This document shows positions 52,325 through 60,867 of a stretch of DNA of 64,000 nucleotides, piece by piece. The translations under genes and the position numbers were made by a program. Position 1 is the stretch's first letter; each line of letters starts with the position of its first letter. The notes under the pieces are model-generated. The model saw only the letters and a program-made list of their open reading frames with translations. It was not told the DNA's origin and searched no databases. Source of the DNA: Bacteroidota bacterium (lineage in GTDB: Bacteria; Bacteroidota; Bacteroidia; Chitinophagales; LD1); the NCBI GenBank assembly GCA_016722375.1, contig JADKJG010000007.1:62001-126000 (forward strand). The letters are read 5' to 3'.

Positions 52325-54094
52325 TAGTGTAATTCCATAAATAGCATCACTACTCAATTCAATATTCAATAGATTAGAAACACGGTTGGGGAAAACCTTT
52401 ATTACCTCCGCCTGATTCATCGTGCGCCCATCAATCCCGTTGAAACCTACCAACGGAAGGGTGATATACGAAGTGTTGTTTACGTTGGTATAAACCGTAT
52501 TAGATGCCACTACCGGATTCACCAAAGAATCCATGCTGTTTCCCGGATACATCACTCCACCGGTATTCATATTCCGGTTGAAGCGCGGATAATTGGACGA
52601 CGTAACATCCACCCGAATTCTATGTCCTGCTAAAAAGGTAAGCGAAGTACACGGCAACTTCATCACACAATCATAATCCGTACCCGGAATCATCAGCATC
52701 GTATCTGCCGCATTGATACCATTGCGAAAGCGCATTCGCATCACACCATCATTCACTAGCATCGAGCGGCTATCCGGATATACATCCGTTAGCCGAATAT
52801 CAAAGTCCGTATCTCTTCGATTGGAAGAAACTTTCAGATGAACCACCACATTGCCTCGCATCGCCATATTCTGCGTCAGTGTATTCGTGGTGAAGGTCAG
52901 TATATCATTCCGGCTTTCCACCAAGATTGCTTGGTCATAAGGTCCCTGAACTAAGTCTGCACGTAGCGTAGGGCCTCCAATCGTTGGAGAAGGATCCGTC
53001 GGGTCATAATTAAAAGTCAAACTATCCGCATTACTGGTTGGTACCGAAACATCCAGCAATCCGTCTTTATGCAAATAGAAATTCGTATTCACACCACCGG
53101 CTGGCGGCCAAGACGGACTGTTCTGCCACACATCCTCTCCCATCTGAAAATACTGAACCTTCGGGCTTTGATCCCAACCGTTTGCCTCATTTCTTAAATA
53201 AAAATCAAAGAATCGCAACGCCAGCGAATCATTCCAATGAGCCGATGCCGGATAATTCAACTCGCCCTGCGGCACGCTACCCACCTGCGCCATGCCGCTA
53301 CCACCATGCACCCAAGGACCCATAAGCAACCGGTGCTGATCACGCACCAATATTTGATTACTATTCTGAATCGCCGTATAGAAATCTAACATCGTTTCAA
53401 TATTATGGTCATACCATCCGCCAATCATAAAGCAAGGCACGCGGATACTATCAGGATAAAAATTTGCACTCTCTGCAAAGGTCCAAGTCAAATCATGCAC
53501 CGGATGCGTCATGATAATCGCCGAGGTACCAAACCCCAAAACATCCAATTGTTGAACATACTCCGTCTTCAAACATCCATTCGGAAAATATTCATCATAC
53601 TGATACTGTGGTGCCGCTACCAGCGGACAAATACAAGTCAAATGCGGCGGATTTTTCTTCGCTGTTGCAAACTGCACTCGCCCCAGCGCTGAGAGCCCCC
53701 AAGTCCCCACCTTGCCATTGCTCCATGTTTGAGCTGCAATCCATTCCACCGCATCATAACCGTCCTTACCATTATCCGGCGCACCGGCATATTTCGCCGC
53801 CGCAGAACCATAAAAGCCCCGCCAATCCAGAATCACAAAAATATAAGAGCTGCTATCCAAGTTCATACCTACCAGCGGCAAACCGATGACGCGATAACGC
53901 TGTCGGTTATATGGCGTCTGCACCAAAATCACCGGTCCCTGCGCCATACCCTTCGGAATATAAATATCTGCCGCCAATTTTCTGCCATCGCCCATCGGTA
54001 TCGAGTCCACCTGCGGCGTCAAAACCGCCAGCGATTCTTTTGCAAATCCAAGAAAAAAGAAAAGAAAAAAAGCGTAAAGAAGATTTTTCATCAT
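52178..54094 (-). CDS. CocE/NonD family secreted hydrolase, C terminus replaced by IS sequence
   Basis: An X-Pro dipeptidyl-peptidase (CocE/NonD, S15) type hydrolase: signal peptide MMKNLLYAFFLFFFLGFAKE, alpha/beta-hydrolase core (DWRGFYGSA, nucleophile-like GTWGLSALGRVQFA near residue 128, HGGSGMAQVG), cap, and C-terminal jelly-roll (HLKVSSNRRDTDFDIRL). The usual nucleophile motif GxSYxG reads GLSALG here. The T9SS domain begins (VIKVFPNRVSNLLNI) but at 52324 the frame runs into the IS, adding about 50 unrelated residues. The protein has probably lost T9SS export. Native codons end at 52325. Confidence 0.85.
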   Translation of the reverse strand: MMKNLLYAFFLFFFLGFAKESLAVLTPQVDSIPMGDGRKLAADIYIPKGMAQGPVILVQTPYNRQRYRVIGLPLVGMNLDSSSYIFVILDWRGFYGSAAAKYAGAPDNGKDGYDAVEWIAAQTWSNGKVGTWGLSALGRVQFATAKKNPPHLTCICPLVAAPQYQYDEYFPNGCLKTEYVQQLDVLGFGTSAIIMTHPVHDLTWTFAESANFYPDSIRVPCFMIGGWYDHNIETMLDFYTAIQNSNQILVRDQHRLLMGPWVHGGSGMAQVGSVPQGELNYPASAHWNDSLALRFFDFYLRNEANGWDQSPKVQYFQMGEDVWQNSPSWPPAGGVNTNFYLHKDGLLDVSVPTSNADSLTFNYDPTDPSPTIGGPTLRADLVQGPYDQAILVESRNDILTFTTNTLTQNMAMRGNVVVHLKVSSNRRDTDFDIRLTDVYPDSRSMLVNDGVMRMRFRNGINAADTMLMIPGTDYDCVMKLPCTSLTFLAGHRIRVDVTSSNYPRFNRNMNTGGVMYPGNSMDSLVNPVVASNTVYTNVNNTSYITLPLVGFNGIDGRTMNQAEVIKVFPNRVSNLLNIELSSDAIYGITLDFFPKWVYSKNKYTRLCVLLIELWKNRSLIISLLHAMGNYSKTAKGTV

Positions 54095-54164
54095 CGTGGT
54101 TTAATGCTCACTAAGACCGAGCTAAACTAAAGAAGTTTAAGCATTCGGCCTTCGGTGGTTTTGA

Positions 54165-54172
54165 TATATTTG
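54165..54172 (+). promoter_or_regulatory. -7 box (TATATTTG) of tRNA-Pro
   Basis: TATATTTG lies 80 bp before the mature tRNA end. It matches TAnnTTTG well. The spacing leaves a 5' leader of about 75 nt to be removed by RNase P. Confidence 0.45.
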
Positions 54173-54252
54173 CCGCCCGTTTGAGGTGAAACTCACCCCG
54201 ACATGCCAGTCCCAGAAATCATTGCACAAAAAATCCTGTAAAGATTTTTTTT

Positions 54253-54326
54253 CTGGGTGTAGCGCAGCCCGGTAGCGCACTTGCATGGGGTGCAAGGGGT
54301 CGCAAGTTCGAATCTTGTCACCCAGA
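54253..54326 (+). tRNA. tRNA-Pro (anticodon GGG)
   Basis: A 74-nt cloverleaf. The acceptor stem CTGGGTG pairs with CACCCAG, the D arm is GCGCAGCCCGGTAGCGC, the anticodon arm CTTGC-ATGGGGT-GCAAG gives anticodon GGG in the loop, and the T arm is GCAAGTTCGAATCTTGT. The discriminator base is A. CCA is not encoded. GGG reads proline codons CCC and CCU. A strong terminator follows. Confidence 0.95.
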
Positions 54327-54329
54327 CGT

Positions 54330-54357
54330 AGGCGAAGCCCCGGCTTCGCCTTTTTTT
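54330..54357 (+). terminator. terminator of tRNA-Pro
   Basis: AGGCGAAGCC, CC, GGCTTCGCCT form a perfect 10-bp stem followed by seven T, 4 nt after the tRNA. Confidence 0.93.
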
Positions 54358-54403
54358 ATTTGGGCGGCTAACGGGTTTCTTTCTTTATGCTTTGTTTTGG
54401 TAA

Positions 54404-55027
54404 TTAATCCTTCTTCTTGAAGTCGCCTCGTTTCCAGGCTCTGATAAACTCAGCCCAGGCCAGCGGGTTGAAGATGTTCTGCGGAGCAGTTTGGCCGTAG
54501 TAGTATTTTTTGGCTGAGGCATTGCGCAGGTTGCGCACCCCTGCCTCGCGTCCGTCGGCTTCGAGGGTTTCGCCCAATTCAGCCAGTCGCTCGCGATCGA
54601 GGTTTCGGCGGGCGCGGTCCAGGTCGTCTTCGGGCGGATGAGTATCTAAAAACACCTGATGAAAATCTTCGCGCCTCCAAGGCATGATAATCGTTTCGCG
54701 CAAGTAGACTTCCGAACGAGTCATTAGTTGAATAATAGAAAATTTTTGATTGTCGAGTTTAGACGGAATAATATAAACCGAAGGCCTGAATCCGATAGAA
54801 GTAAAATAGAGCGTGTCGCCTTCCATAGCTGCGAAAGAGAAAAAGCCATCTGGCCCCGCAGTGGCGACGCGGCCACGATTGAGCAGCGTGATGTGTGCAA
54901 AGGGCACGCCCATCAGGCTGTCGGCAGTCAGTGTATAGCCCGAAAACTGAACCAACTTGCTATCTTTTTGCGAAATGGCGGTGATGGAAGAACCGAGGAG
55001 GAGTAGGAAGATGAATAGTCTGTTCAC
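54404..55027 (-). CDS. exported protein with carboxypeptidase-like domain
   Basis: A 207-residue protein that starts with GTG at 55027 (VNRLFIFLLLLGSSITAIS signal peptide); a TTG one codon earlier is less likely. The N-terminal domain is a carboxypeptidase D regulatory-like sandwich (SGYTLTADSLMGVPFAHITLL, landmark GVPFAHITLLNRGRVATAGP; DTLYFTSIGFRPS). The C-terminal half is charged and helical. A TATTTTCG box lies 4 nt before the GTG. The architecture matches the gene at 49156-49878. It shows no T9SS tail. Specific role unknown. Confidence 0.78.
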   Translation of the reverse strand: MNRLFIFLLLLGSSITAISQKDSKLVQFSGYTLTADSLMGVPFAHITLLNRGRVATAGPDGFFSFAAMEGDTLYFTSIGFRPSVYIIPSKLDNQKFSIIQLMTRSEVYLRETIIMPWRREDFHQVFLDTHPPEDDLDRARRNLDRERLAELGETLEADGREAGVRNLRNASAKKYYYGQTAPQNIFNPLAWAEFIRAWKRGDFKKKD

Positions 55028-55031
55028 CAAA

Positions 55032-55039
55032 CGAAAATA
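55032..55039 (-). promoter_or_regulatory. -7 box (TATTTTCG), leaderless type
   Basis: On the minus strand TATTTTCG lies 4 nt before the GTG start at 55027. The close spacing supports both the GTG start and a leaderless message. Confidence 0.45.
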
Positions 55040-55138
55040 TAAAGGTTCATGAGTTTGGAATAGAATTATTGACGGAGTAAGAGCTGATTGAGAAGATTTA
55101 ACAGCAACAAAACCTATAAAACAAGTCGCGCCCTTCTT

Positions 55139-55146
55139 TATATTTG
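55139..55146 (+). promoter_or_regulatory. -7 box (TATATTTG) of gcvP
   Basis: TATATTTG lies 32 bp before the gcvP ATG, leaving a leader of about 25 nt. No glycine riboswitch is visible in so short a leader. Confidence 0.5.
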
Positions 55147-55178
55147 CGGCCTCAAATCTCTACCAAAACAACATAATC

Positions 55179-58075
55179 ATGATAAATCTTCGCACCTCCG
55201 ATCATTTTGTAAACCGCCACATCGGAATTGATGAAACCGCCTTTCAGCAAATGCTACAAGCTGTTGGAGTAAACAGCTTGGAAAATTTGATTTCAGAAAC
55301 TATTCCCAACAACATTCGCCGCCGCGAAAAACTCAATCTGCCAGATGCGCAAAGCGAATACACCTATTTAAAAGAACTGAGAAAGAAGGCTTCGAAAAAC
55401 AAAGTGTTTCGCAGCTTTATAGGCATGGGCTACTTCAATACGATTGTGCCTGCTGCCATCCGTAGAAATATTCTAGAGAATCCGGGTTGGTACACGCAAT
55501 ACACACCCTATCAGGCTGAAATTGCACAAGGAAGACTAGAGGCTTTGCTCAATTTCCAAACAATGGTCAGCGACCTGACCGGTATGCCGGTGGCTAATGC
55601 TTCGCTTCTTGATGAAGGCACCGCCGCTGCTGAAGCCATGCACATGTTCTGGGGATTAAAAAATAAAAAGATGCCCTGCACAATAAATTCTTCGTTTCGG
55701 AACGCTGCCTGCCGCAAACGATTGATGTAATCAAAACCCGTGCACATTTTCTGGGTATCGAGGTCATCATCGGCGACCATAACGTATTGAGCCTTGACAA
55801 AGATTTCTTTGGTGCCTTGTTGCAGTATCCCGCCAAGGATGGGAATGTGATTGACTACAAATCCTTCATTGATAAATGTCACTCAGTTGAATGTTACGTA
55901 TGCGTTGCTTCTGATTTGCTGGCGCTCACGCTGCTCACTCCTCCGGGAGAATTTGGCGCGGACTGTGTCGTAGGAAATTCCCAACGCTTCGGAGTGCCGA
56001 TGGGTTATGGCGGCCCTCATGCCGCTTTCTTTGCCACCAAAGATGATTACAAAAGAATCCTTCCAGGAAGAATCATCGGTGTATCAGTAGATGCTCAAGG
56101 TCAACCGGCTTTGCGCATGGCGCTTCAAACTCGCGAACAACATATCAGAAGAGAGAAGGCCACTTCCAACATTTGTACCGCTCAAGCTTTGCTTGCGATT
56201 ATGTCGGGCATGTATGGTGTTTATCACGGCCCGGATGGCTTGAAGAATATTGCCCTCCGTGTTCATACCCTCACAGCTATCTTGAAAAAGGAATTACATC
56301 ACCTTGGTTTTAAAATAGCCAACGAGCATTTCTTTGATACCCTGCGCATTGATACCAAAGGAAAAGAACAAGCGCGCGACTTCATTCATCAACTGGCTCT
56401 GAATCAGGAAATCAATTTCTTCTATGACGAATCGGGCATCACTATTTCATTAGACGAAACCACCCAGCCCGAAGATGTGGTGGACATCGTGGCGCTGTTT
56501 GCTCGCGCACAGGGCAAGGATGATTACACCTTCGACATCTATCGCTACAACAACCCAGAAATAAATATCCCCGAATCACTCAAGCGTTCTTCTTCGTTCA
56601 TGACCCATCCGGTGTTCAACACCCACCGCAGCGAAACACAACTGATGCGCTACATCAAACGCTTAGAAAACAAAGACCTTTCTCTTACCAAGTCCATGAT
56701 TGCACTCGGCAGTTGCACGATGAAGTTAAACGCCGTGGCCGAACTGGAACCGGTAAGCTGGTCCGAGTTTGGAAACATCCATCCTTTTGCTCCCAAAGAC
56801 CAAGTCGCCGGATACCTCGAAGTCATCACTGCTTTAGAAAATTACCTCAGCGAGATTACCGGCTTCCATGCCACCTCACTTCAGCCAAACAGCGGCGCAC
56901 AAGGCGAATATGCGGGGCTGCTCGTCATTCGTGCCTACCAAGCAGACATTGGCCAAGGCCATAGAAACGTAGCTTTGATTCCCGCTTCTGCACACGGAAC
57001 CAATCCTGCCAGTGCGGTCATGGCTGGCTTGAAAGTAATAGTGGTTGCTACCGATTCTCACGGCAACATTGATGTCGCTGATTTGTTGAAGAAAGCCGAA
57101 GAACATAAAGACAACCTCTGCTGCTTGATGGCGACCTATCCTTCCACCCACGGAGTGTTTGAAAGCAATATCAAAGATGTCTGCCAACTGATTCACGCCA
57201 ACGGCGGACAGGTCTATATGGATGGTGCCAACCTCAACGCTCAAGTAGGTTTGACCTCACCGGCGCTGATCGGTGCAGATGTCAACCACATCAATCTCCA
57301 CAAAACATTCGCCATTCCTCACGGCGGTGGCGGACCGGGCATGGGCCCTATCTGCGTGGCGAAACACCTCGCTCCCTATCTTCCCGGCAACGCCGTCGTG
57401 AAGACCGGTGGCGACAAAGCCATTCATGGAGTCAGCGCCGCTCCCTTTGGCAGCGCCAGCATCCTCCTGATTTCTTATGGATACATCCGTATGCTCGGTG
57501 CGCAGGGCGTAACCGATGCCACCATGTATGCCATCCTCAATGCCAACTACATGAAATCGCGCCTCGAAGAATATTATCAGGTCCTGTATGTAGGCAAAGA
57601 ACATGGCCGCGTAGCCCATGAACTGATTCTCGATTTCCGCTCCTTCAAACATACCGTCGGCATCGAAGTAGAAGACGTAGCCAAGCGCCTAATAGATTAT
57701 GGATTCCATGCGCCTACCGTTTCCTTCCCCGTCGCCGGAACCTTGATGATTGAACCCACCGAGAGCGAAGACAAAGCCGAACTCGATCGTTTCTGCGATG
57801 CGCTGATTTCCATTCGCAAGGAAATAGAAGCCATCGAAAACAAACAAATGGATGCGATAGATAACCCACTAAAAAATGCACCACACACTATTTCCGTAGT
57901 GACTGCCTCCGAATGGAACCATCCCTACACCCGCGAAGAAGCCGCCTTCCCGCTGCCCTTCGTCAGCGAAAATAAATTTTGGCCTGCCGTCAGCCGTGTC
58001 AACAACAGCCAGGGCGACCGGCATCTCATTTGCACCTGCCCGCCGACGGAGAGTTACGCCGAGGCAGTTTCGTAA
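55179..58075 (+). CDS. gcvP: glycine dehydrogenase (decarboxylating), frameshifted
   Basis: The P protein of the glycine cleavage system, about 965 residues, a PLP enzyme that decarboxylates glycine and passes aminomethyl to lipoyl-GcvH. The first frame (55179-55730) gives the N-terminal homology domain through NASLLDEGTAAAEAMHMF. The shift is at 55670-55671: one missing base, probably G, restores KKDALHNKFFVSERCLPQTIDVIK and joins the second frame, which ends at 58075. The catalytic-half signature with the PLP lysine is NLHKTFAIPHGGGGPGMGP. It is probably intact in the living cell. The other gcv genes are not in the window. Confidence 0.92.
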
Positions 58076-58263
58076 GAAGTTAGAAGGCAGACTTTAGAAA
58101 TCAGATTGAATGATTTGCAAACTGCATCCCAATCTTCGCCGTTATTGGTGTTTAGTATTCCATAAAAAAAAGACCTGCATGCCTCACCAATTCCCGCCGT
58201 CTTATGTTTGCAACTCACTTCATTTCCTCCAAAAATAATCGCACTTCCACCACAGCCGAATGC

Positions 58264-58388
58264 ATTGATGCGAGAGATGAGCGCATTTAATTCAGAAATT
58301 AGCGCATCTGGCCATGAGGCGTATGCACTAAACTAGGAGATTAGTGCAGTTGGCTATGCGGCGTGTGCGCAAACTGTCGGAATCAATA
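58264..58388. repeat. 21-bp tandem array D, left part
   Basis: Five 21-bp units and part of a sixth; alternate units are of two kinds, one with AGAAATTAGCGC and one with TGGCYATGMGGCGTRTGC. The array is cut by the IS at 58389. The core ATTAGCGC is shared with array B. The stretch 58076-58263, between gcvP and the array, has no gene. Confidence 0.85.
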
Positions 58389-59340
58389 GACCTCTTTCCA
58401 AAATCAAATAGGCTTAGTTAGTAAGTTAGCAATAGCCGCGATTAGGTTGAGCCGCAATTTGAACCTTCTTCTTCTGTTTCGATATTTTTCAGCCAGTATT
58501 CTGAATATTTTGAGTTTTCGGATGATATTCTCGATAGCCACCCTGCTGGAGGATATCCGTTGGTTTCTTTGTTTATCTGTTTTGGTAAGCGGATTTTTCT
58601 TGCTTCTTTTCTTTGGTATTTCGGTATTGGGATGTGCCTTTTGTAATCCTTGGTATCCGGTATCTACTTCTGCGGTTATGGTGGGATGGATGGGTGTTTG
58701 GCTTTGTTTATACAGCTTGTAATCATGCTTGCGTCCATTTCCCACTTCGGTGCAAACAATCTGTCGGGTATTTTGGTCTGCTATTATCTGTGATTTTAAG
58801 GTGTGTCTTTTCTTTTACCTGAGTAATAACGCCGCTGTTTTTTTTAGGTCGCTCAATAGGGGTTTCCGTCACATCTATCCAGACTAGCTCAAACTTATTT
58901 TCCGGACGGGTAAGTACCTTTTTGCCGGGCAAATGAAAAAGGGATCGTTGATGAGCTTATGCTCCGTATCCATAATTATTTTGCAAACCGCCGATTCACT
59001 AATGTCATAGGTAACGCCAATATGGAACATCGTTCGATACTCCCTGTAATACATCAGGAGCATCAAAACCTTGTCCTCTAAACTTAATTTGGAAGCCACT
59101 CCACGGCTTGGGTGCTTTCTTGCTTTTGCATTTGCCTCTTCTAGAGCCTGCACCATCAGATGAAACACCTCTCGGGTGACTCCTGTACTACGTTTAAACT
59201 GTGCCTTTGGCTGTTTTTGAATAATTGTCCATCGCATGAAGCAAAGAAATTATCAAACTTCTGTTTTTCCACAATTCAATCAACAGAACACATAGTCTAG
59301 TGTACTTATTTTTAGAATAAACCCATTTTGGAAAGAAGTC
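58389..59340 (-). mobile_element. IS5-like insertion sequence, copy 2 (952 bp)
   Basis: Nearly identical to copy 1 at 51370-52324, with the same 16-bp terminal inverted repeats and a TA target duplication (58387-58388 and 59341-59342). Net length is 3 bp shorter owing to three single-base deletions. It lies within tandem array D, whose 21-bp units continue on both sides. Confidence 0.93.
58404..59237 (-). pseudogene. IS5-like DDE transposase, copy 2, frameshifted
   Basis: The same transposase as in copy 1, starting MRWTIIQKQPKAQFKRSTG. The region broken in copy 1 is intact here (SKLSLEDKVLMLLMYYREY). Two other single-base losses break it: near 58935 (FFICPAKR where copy 1 reads RFHLPGKK) and in the A-run near 58812-58815. 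The A8 slippage site at 58838-58845 is retained. A composite of the two copies gives a full transposase, so a functional parent existed recently. Confidence 0.85.
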
Positions 59341-59342
59341 TA

Positions 59343-59495
59343 ATGCGCTTGGCCGAGCGGTGAGTGCAATTATCCTGGAAATTAACGCAGATGGCTGGGT
59401 GGTAATTGCACATAATCTGCAAATGAGTGCAAGAAGCTGGGAATTGAGCGGATTAAAACTGAAAATCAATGCTCTAAAATCGAATTTTAGAGTGC
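59343..59495. repeat. 21-bp tandem array D, right part
   Basis: Six clear 21-bp units from 59347 (for example GCTTGGCCGAGCGGTGAGTGC-type and AATTATCCTGGAAATTAACGC-type, cited by their ends GTGAGTGC and ATTAACGC) and a final 23-bp unit containing the hairpin CTCTAAAAT-CGA-ATTTTAGAG. Joining both parts across the IS restores a near-regular array of about 13 units. The stretch 59496-59673 has no gene. Confidence 0.85.
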
Positions 59496-59673
59496 CTCTC
59501 CATCTGTTTTTTCCTTAGCCATAATTTTCTGTGTTAAAAAATTATGACCTTAAATCTAAGCAAGGATTTCTAAAAAAGAAGATTGAAAATTCTACAGAGA
59601 TGAACGTTTCGTTCATCCCTTCTTGGCATAAGATTTATTTTATGATATTGTGTTCAAAATTCAACACCATTTA

Positions 59674-60867
59674 ATGGGGAAGTTTCTATTTGCCATTCTG
59701 AAATTATTTAAAGGCTTTCATCTGCTTCAACTTCGCCTCCGAGGCAAAACCGAAGCCGATATTCACGCCGAAAGAATAGTGACCGGCAAGGCATGGGCAG
59801 ACTTTTGTGATCATCTAAAAGCCGCCGGCTCTTCACTCGTTTTTCCCGGCACACCGCGCGATGCTTTCAACCAGGCCGAAGGCGTGCGCTATCTCTCGCG
59901 CTTGACACGCGCCGCGCTCGAAGCCTATGTAGAATATGGAGATGAAGCCTTTCCTGAATTGCGCAGAATGGTACACGAAACAGTAAAGTTGGGCGCCGAC
60001 AATCCCGACAATTACTATATGAATGCGCAGATCAGCGGCCAATATCAATACCGGATTGTCGGCAAAAGAAATACGATTGACTATCTCGGCTTCTTCACTC
60101 AAAATGGTGTTTACGGCACACCCAGCGGCATGGCGCCTTGCGGCGTGCTCGAAGGAAAAGAACTGGTGATAGATGAAGATGGAAGTTTTGAAATTATTCT
60201 GAGTAAAGAAAGACAAGGAAAGAACTGGTTGAAAATTGAAGAAGCGACCAGTCTATTGATTGTCCGGCAAACCTTTTTTGATCGGATCAATGAAGTACCT
60301 GCCGTATTGAAAATTGAAAACCTGAATGGACAGAAAGTACCGACCCCGCTTACCGCAGAAAAAATAGATAAGGGATTGGACACCGCGGCGCTTTTTATTG
60401 CCGGTGCGCCGATGCTCTTTGCCAAATGGGCCAAGGGGTTTACCAAACACGCCAATCAACTGCCGGTGTTCAGTCCTGCGATTTCAAACGCCGCCGGTGG
60501 CGATGCAAATATTATTTATCACCACAGCTATTGGAAACTTCAAGACGAGGAAGCACTAATCATCCAATTCACCCCTCCGGTGTGCGAAAGCTGGAATTTT
60601 CAATTGAATAATTATTGGATGGAATCTCTGGACTACCGGTATTTTCCGATTTCAATAAATAAACATGCTGCTATTCCCTCGCGTGATGGAAGTATCAGAA
60701 TCATTGTATCAAAATCAGATCCCGGCTTGCCCAATTGGATAGATACTTGTCAGCACAACGAAGGAACTATGTGCCTAAGATGGTATCGAATAAAGGAGGG
60801 CGCAAAGACATCCGAGCCGAATTGTCGTGTTGTTAAAACCATAGATATTTCTCATGATGAATCGTGA
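59674..60867 (+). CDS. DUF1214 domain protein
   Basis: A 397-residue soluble protein from the ATG at 59674; a GTG at 59650 would add eight residues. The C-terminal 130 residues form a DUF1214-type beta-rich domain (SYWKLQDEEALIIQFTPP, YWMESLDYRYFPISINKH, DPGLPNWIDTCQHNEGTMCLRW; landmarks only). The N-terminal half is helical. Proteins with DUF1214 are often found in lipid, steroid or aromatic degradation clusters; biochemical function is not known. It is first in a rightward set and overlaps the next gene by 14 bp. Confidence 0.75.
   Translation: MGKFLFAILKLFKGFHLLQLRLRGKTEADIHAERIVTGKAWADFCDHLKAAGSSLVFPGTPRDAFNQAEGVRYLSRLTRAALEAYVEYGDEAFPELRRMVHETVKLGADNPDNYYMNAQISGQYQYRIVGKRNTIDYLGFFTQNGVYGTPSGMAPCGVLEGKELVIDEDGSFEIILSKERQGKNWLKIEEATSLLIVRQTFFDRINEVPAVLKIENLNGQKVPTPLTAEKIDKGLDTAALFIAGAPMLFAKWAKGFTKHANQLPVFSPAISNAAGGDANIIYHHSYWKLQDEEALIIQFTPPVCESWNFQLNNYWMESLDYRYFPISINKHAAIPSRDGSIRIIVSKSDPGLPNWIDTCQHNEGTMCLRWYRIKEGAKTSEPNCRVVKTIDISHDES

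Noticed and set aside
53038..54130. Several plus-strand frames opposite the hydrolase gene
   Set aside because: They lie wholly antisense to a well-supported hydrolase gene and show no domain.
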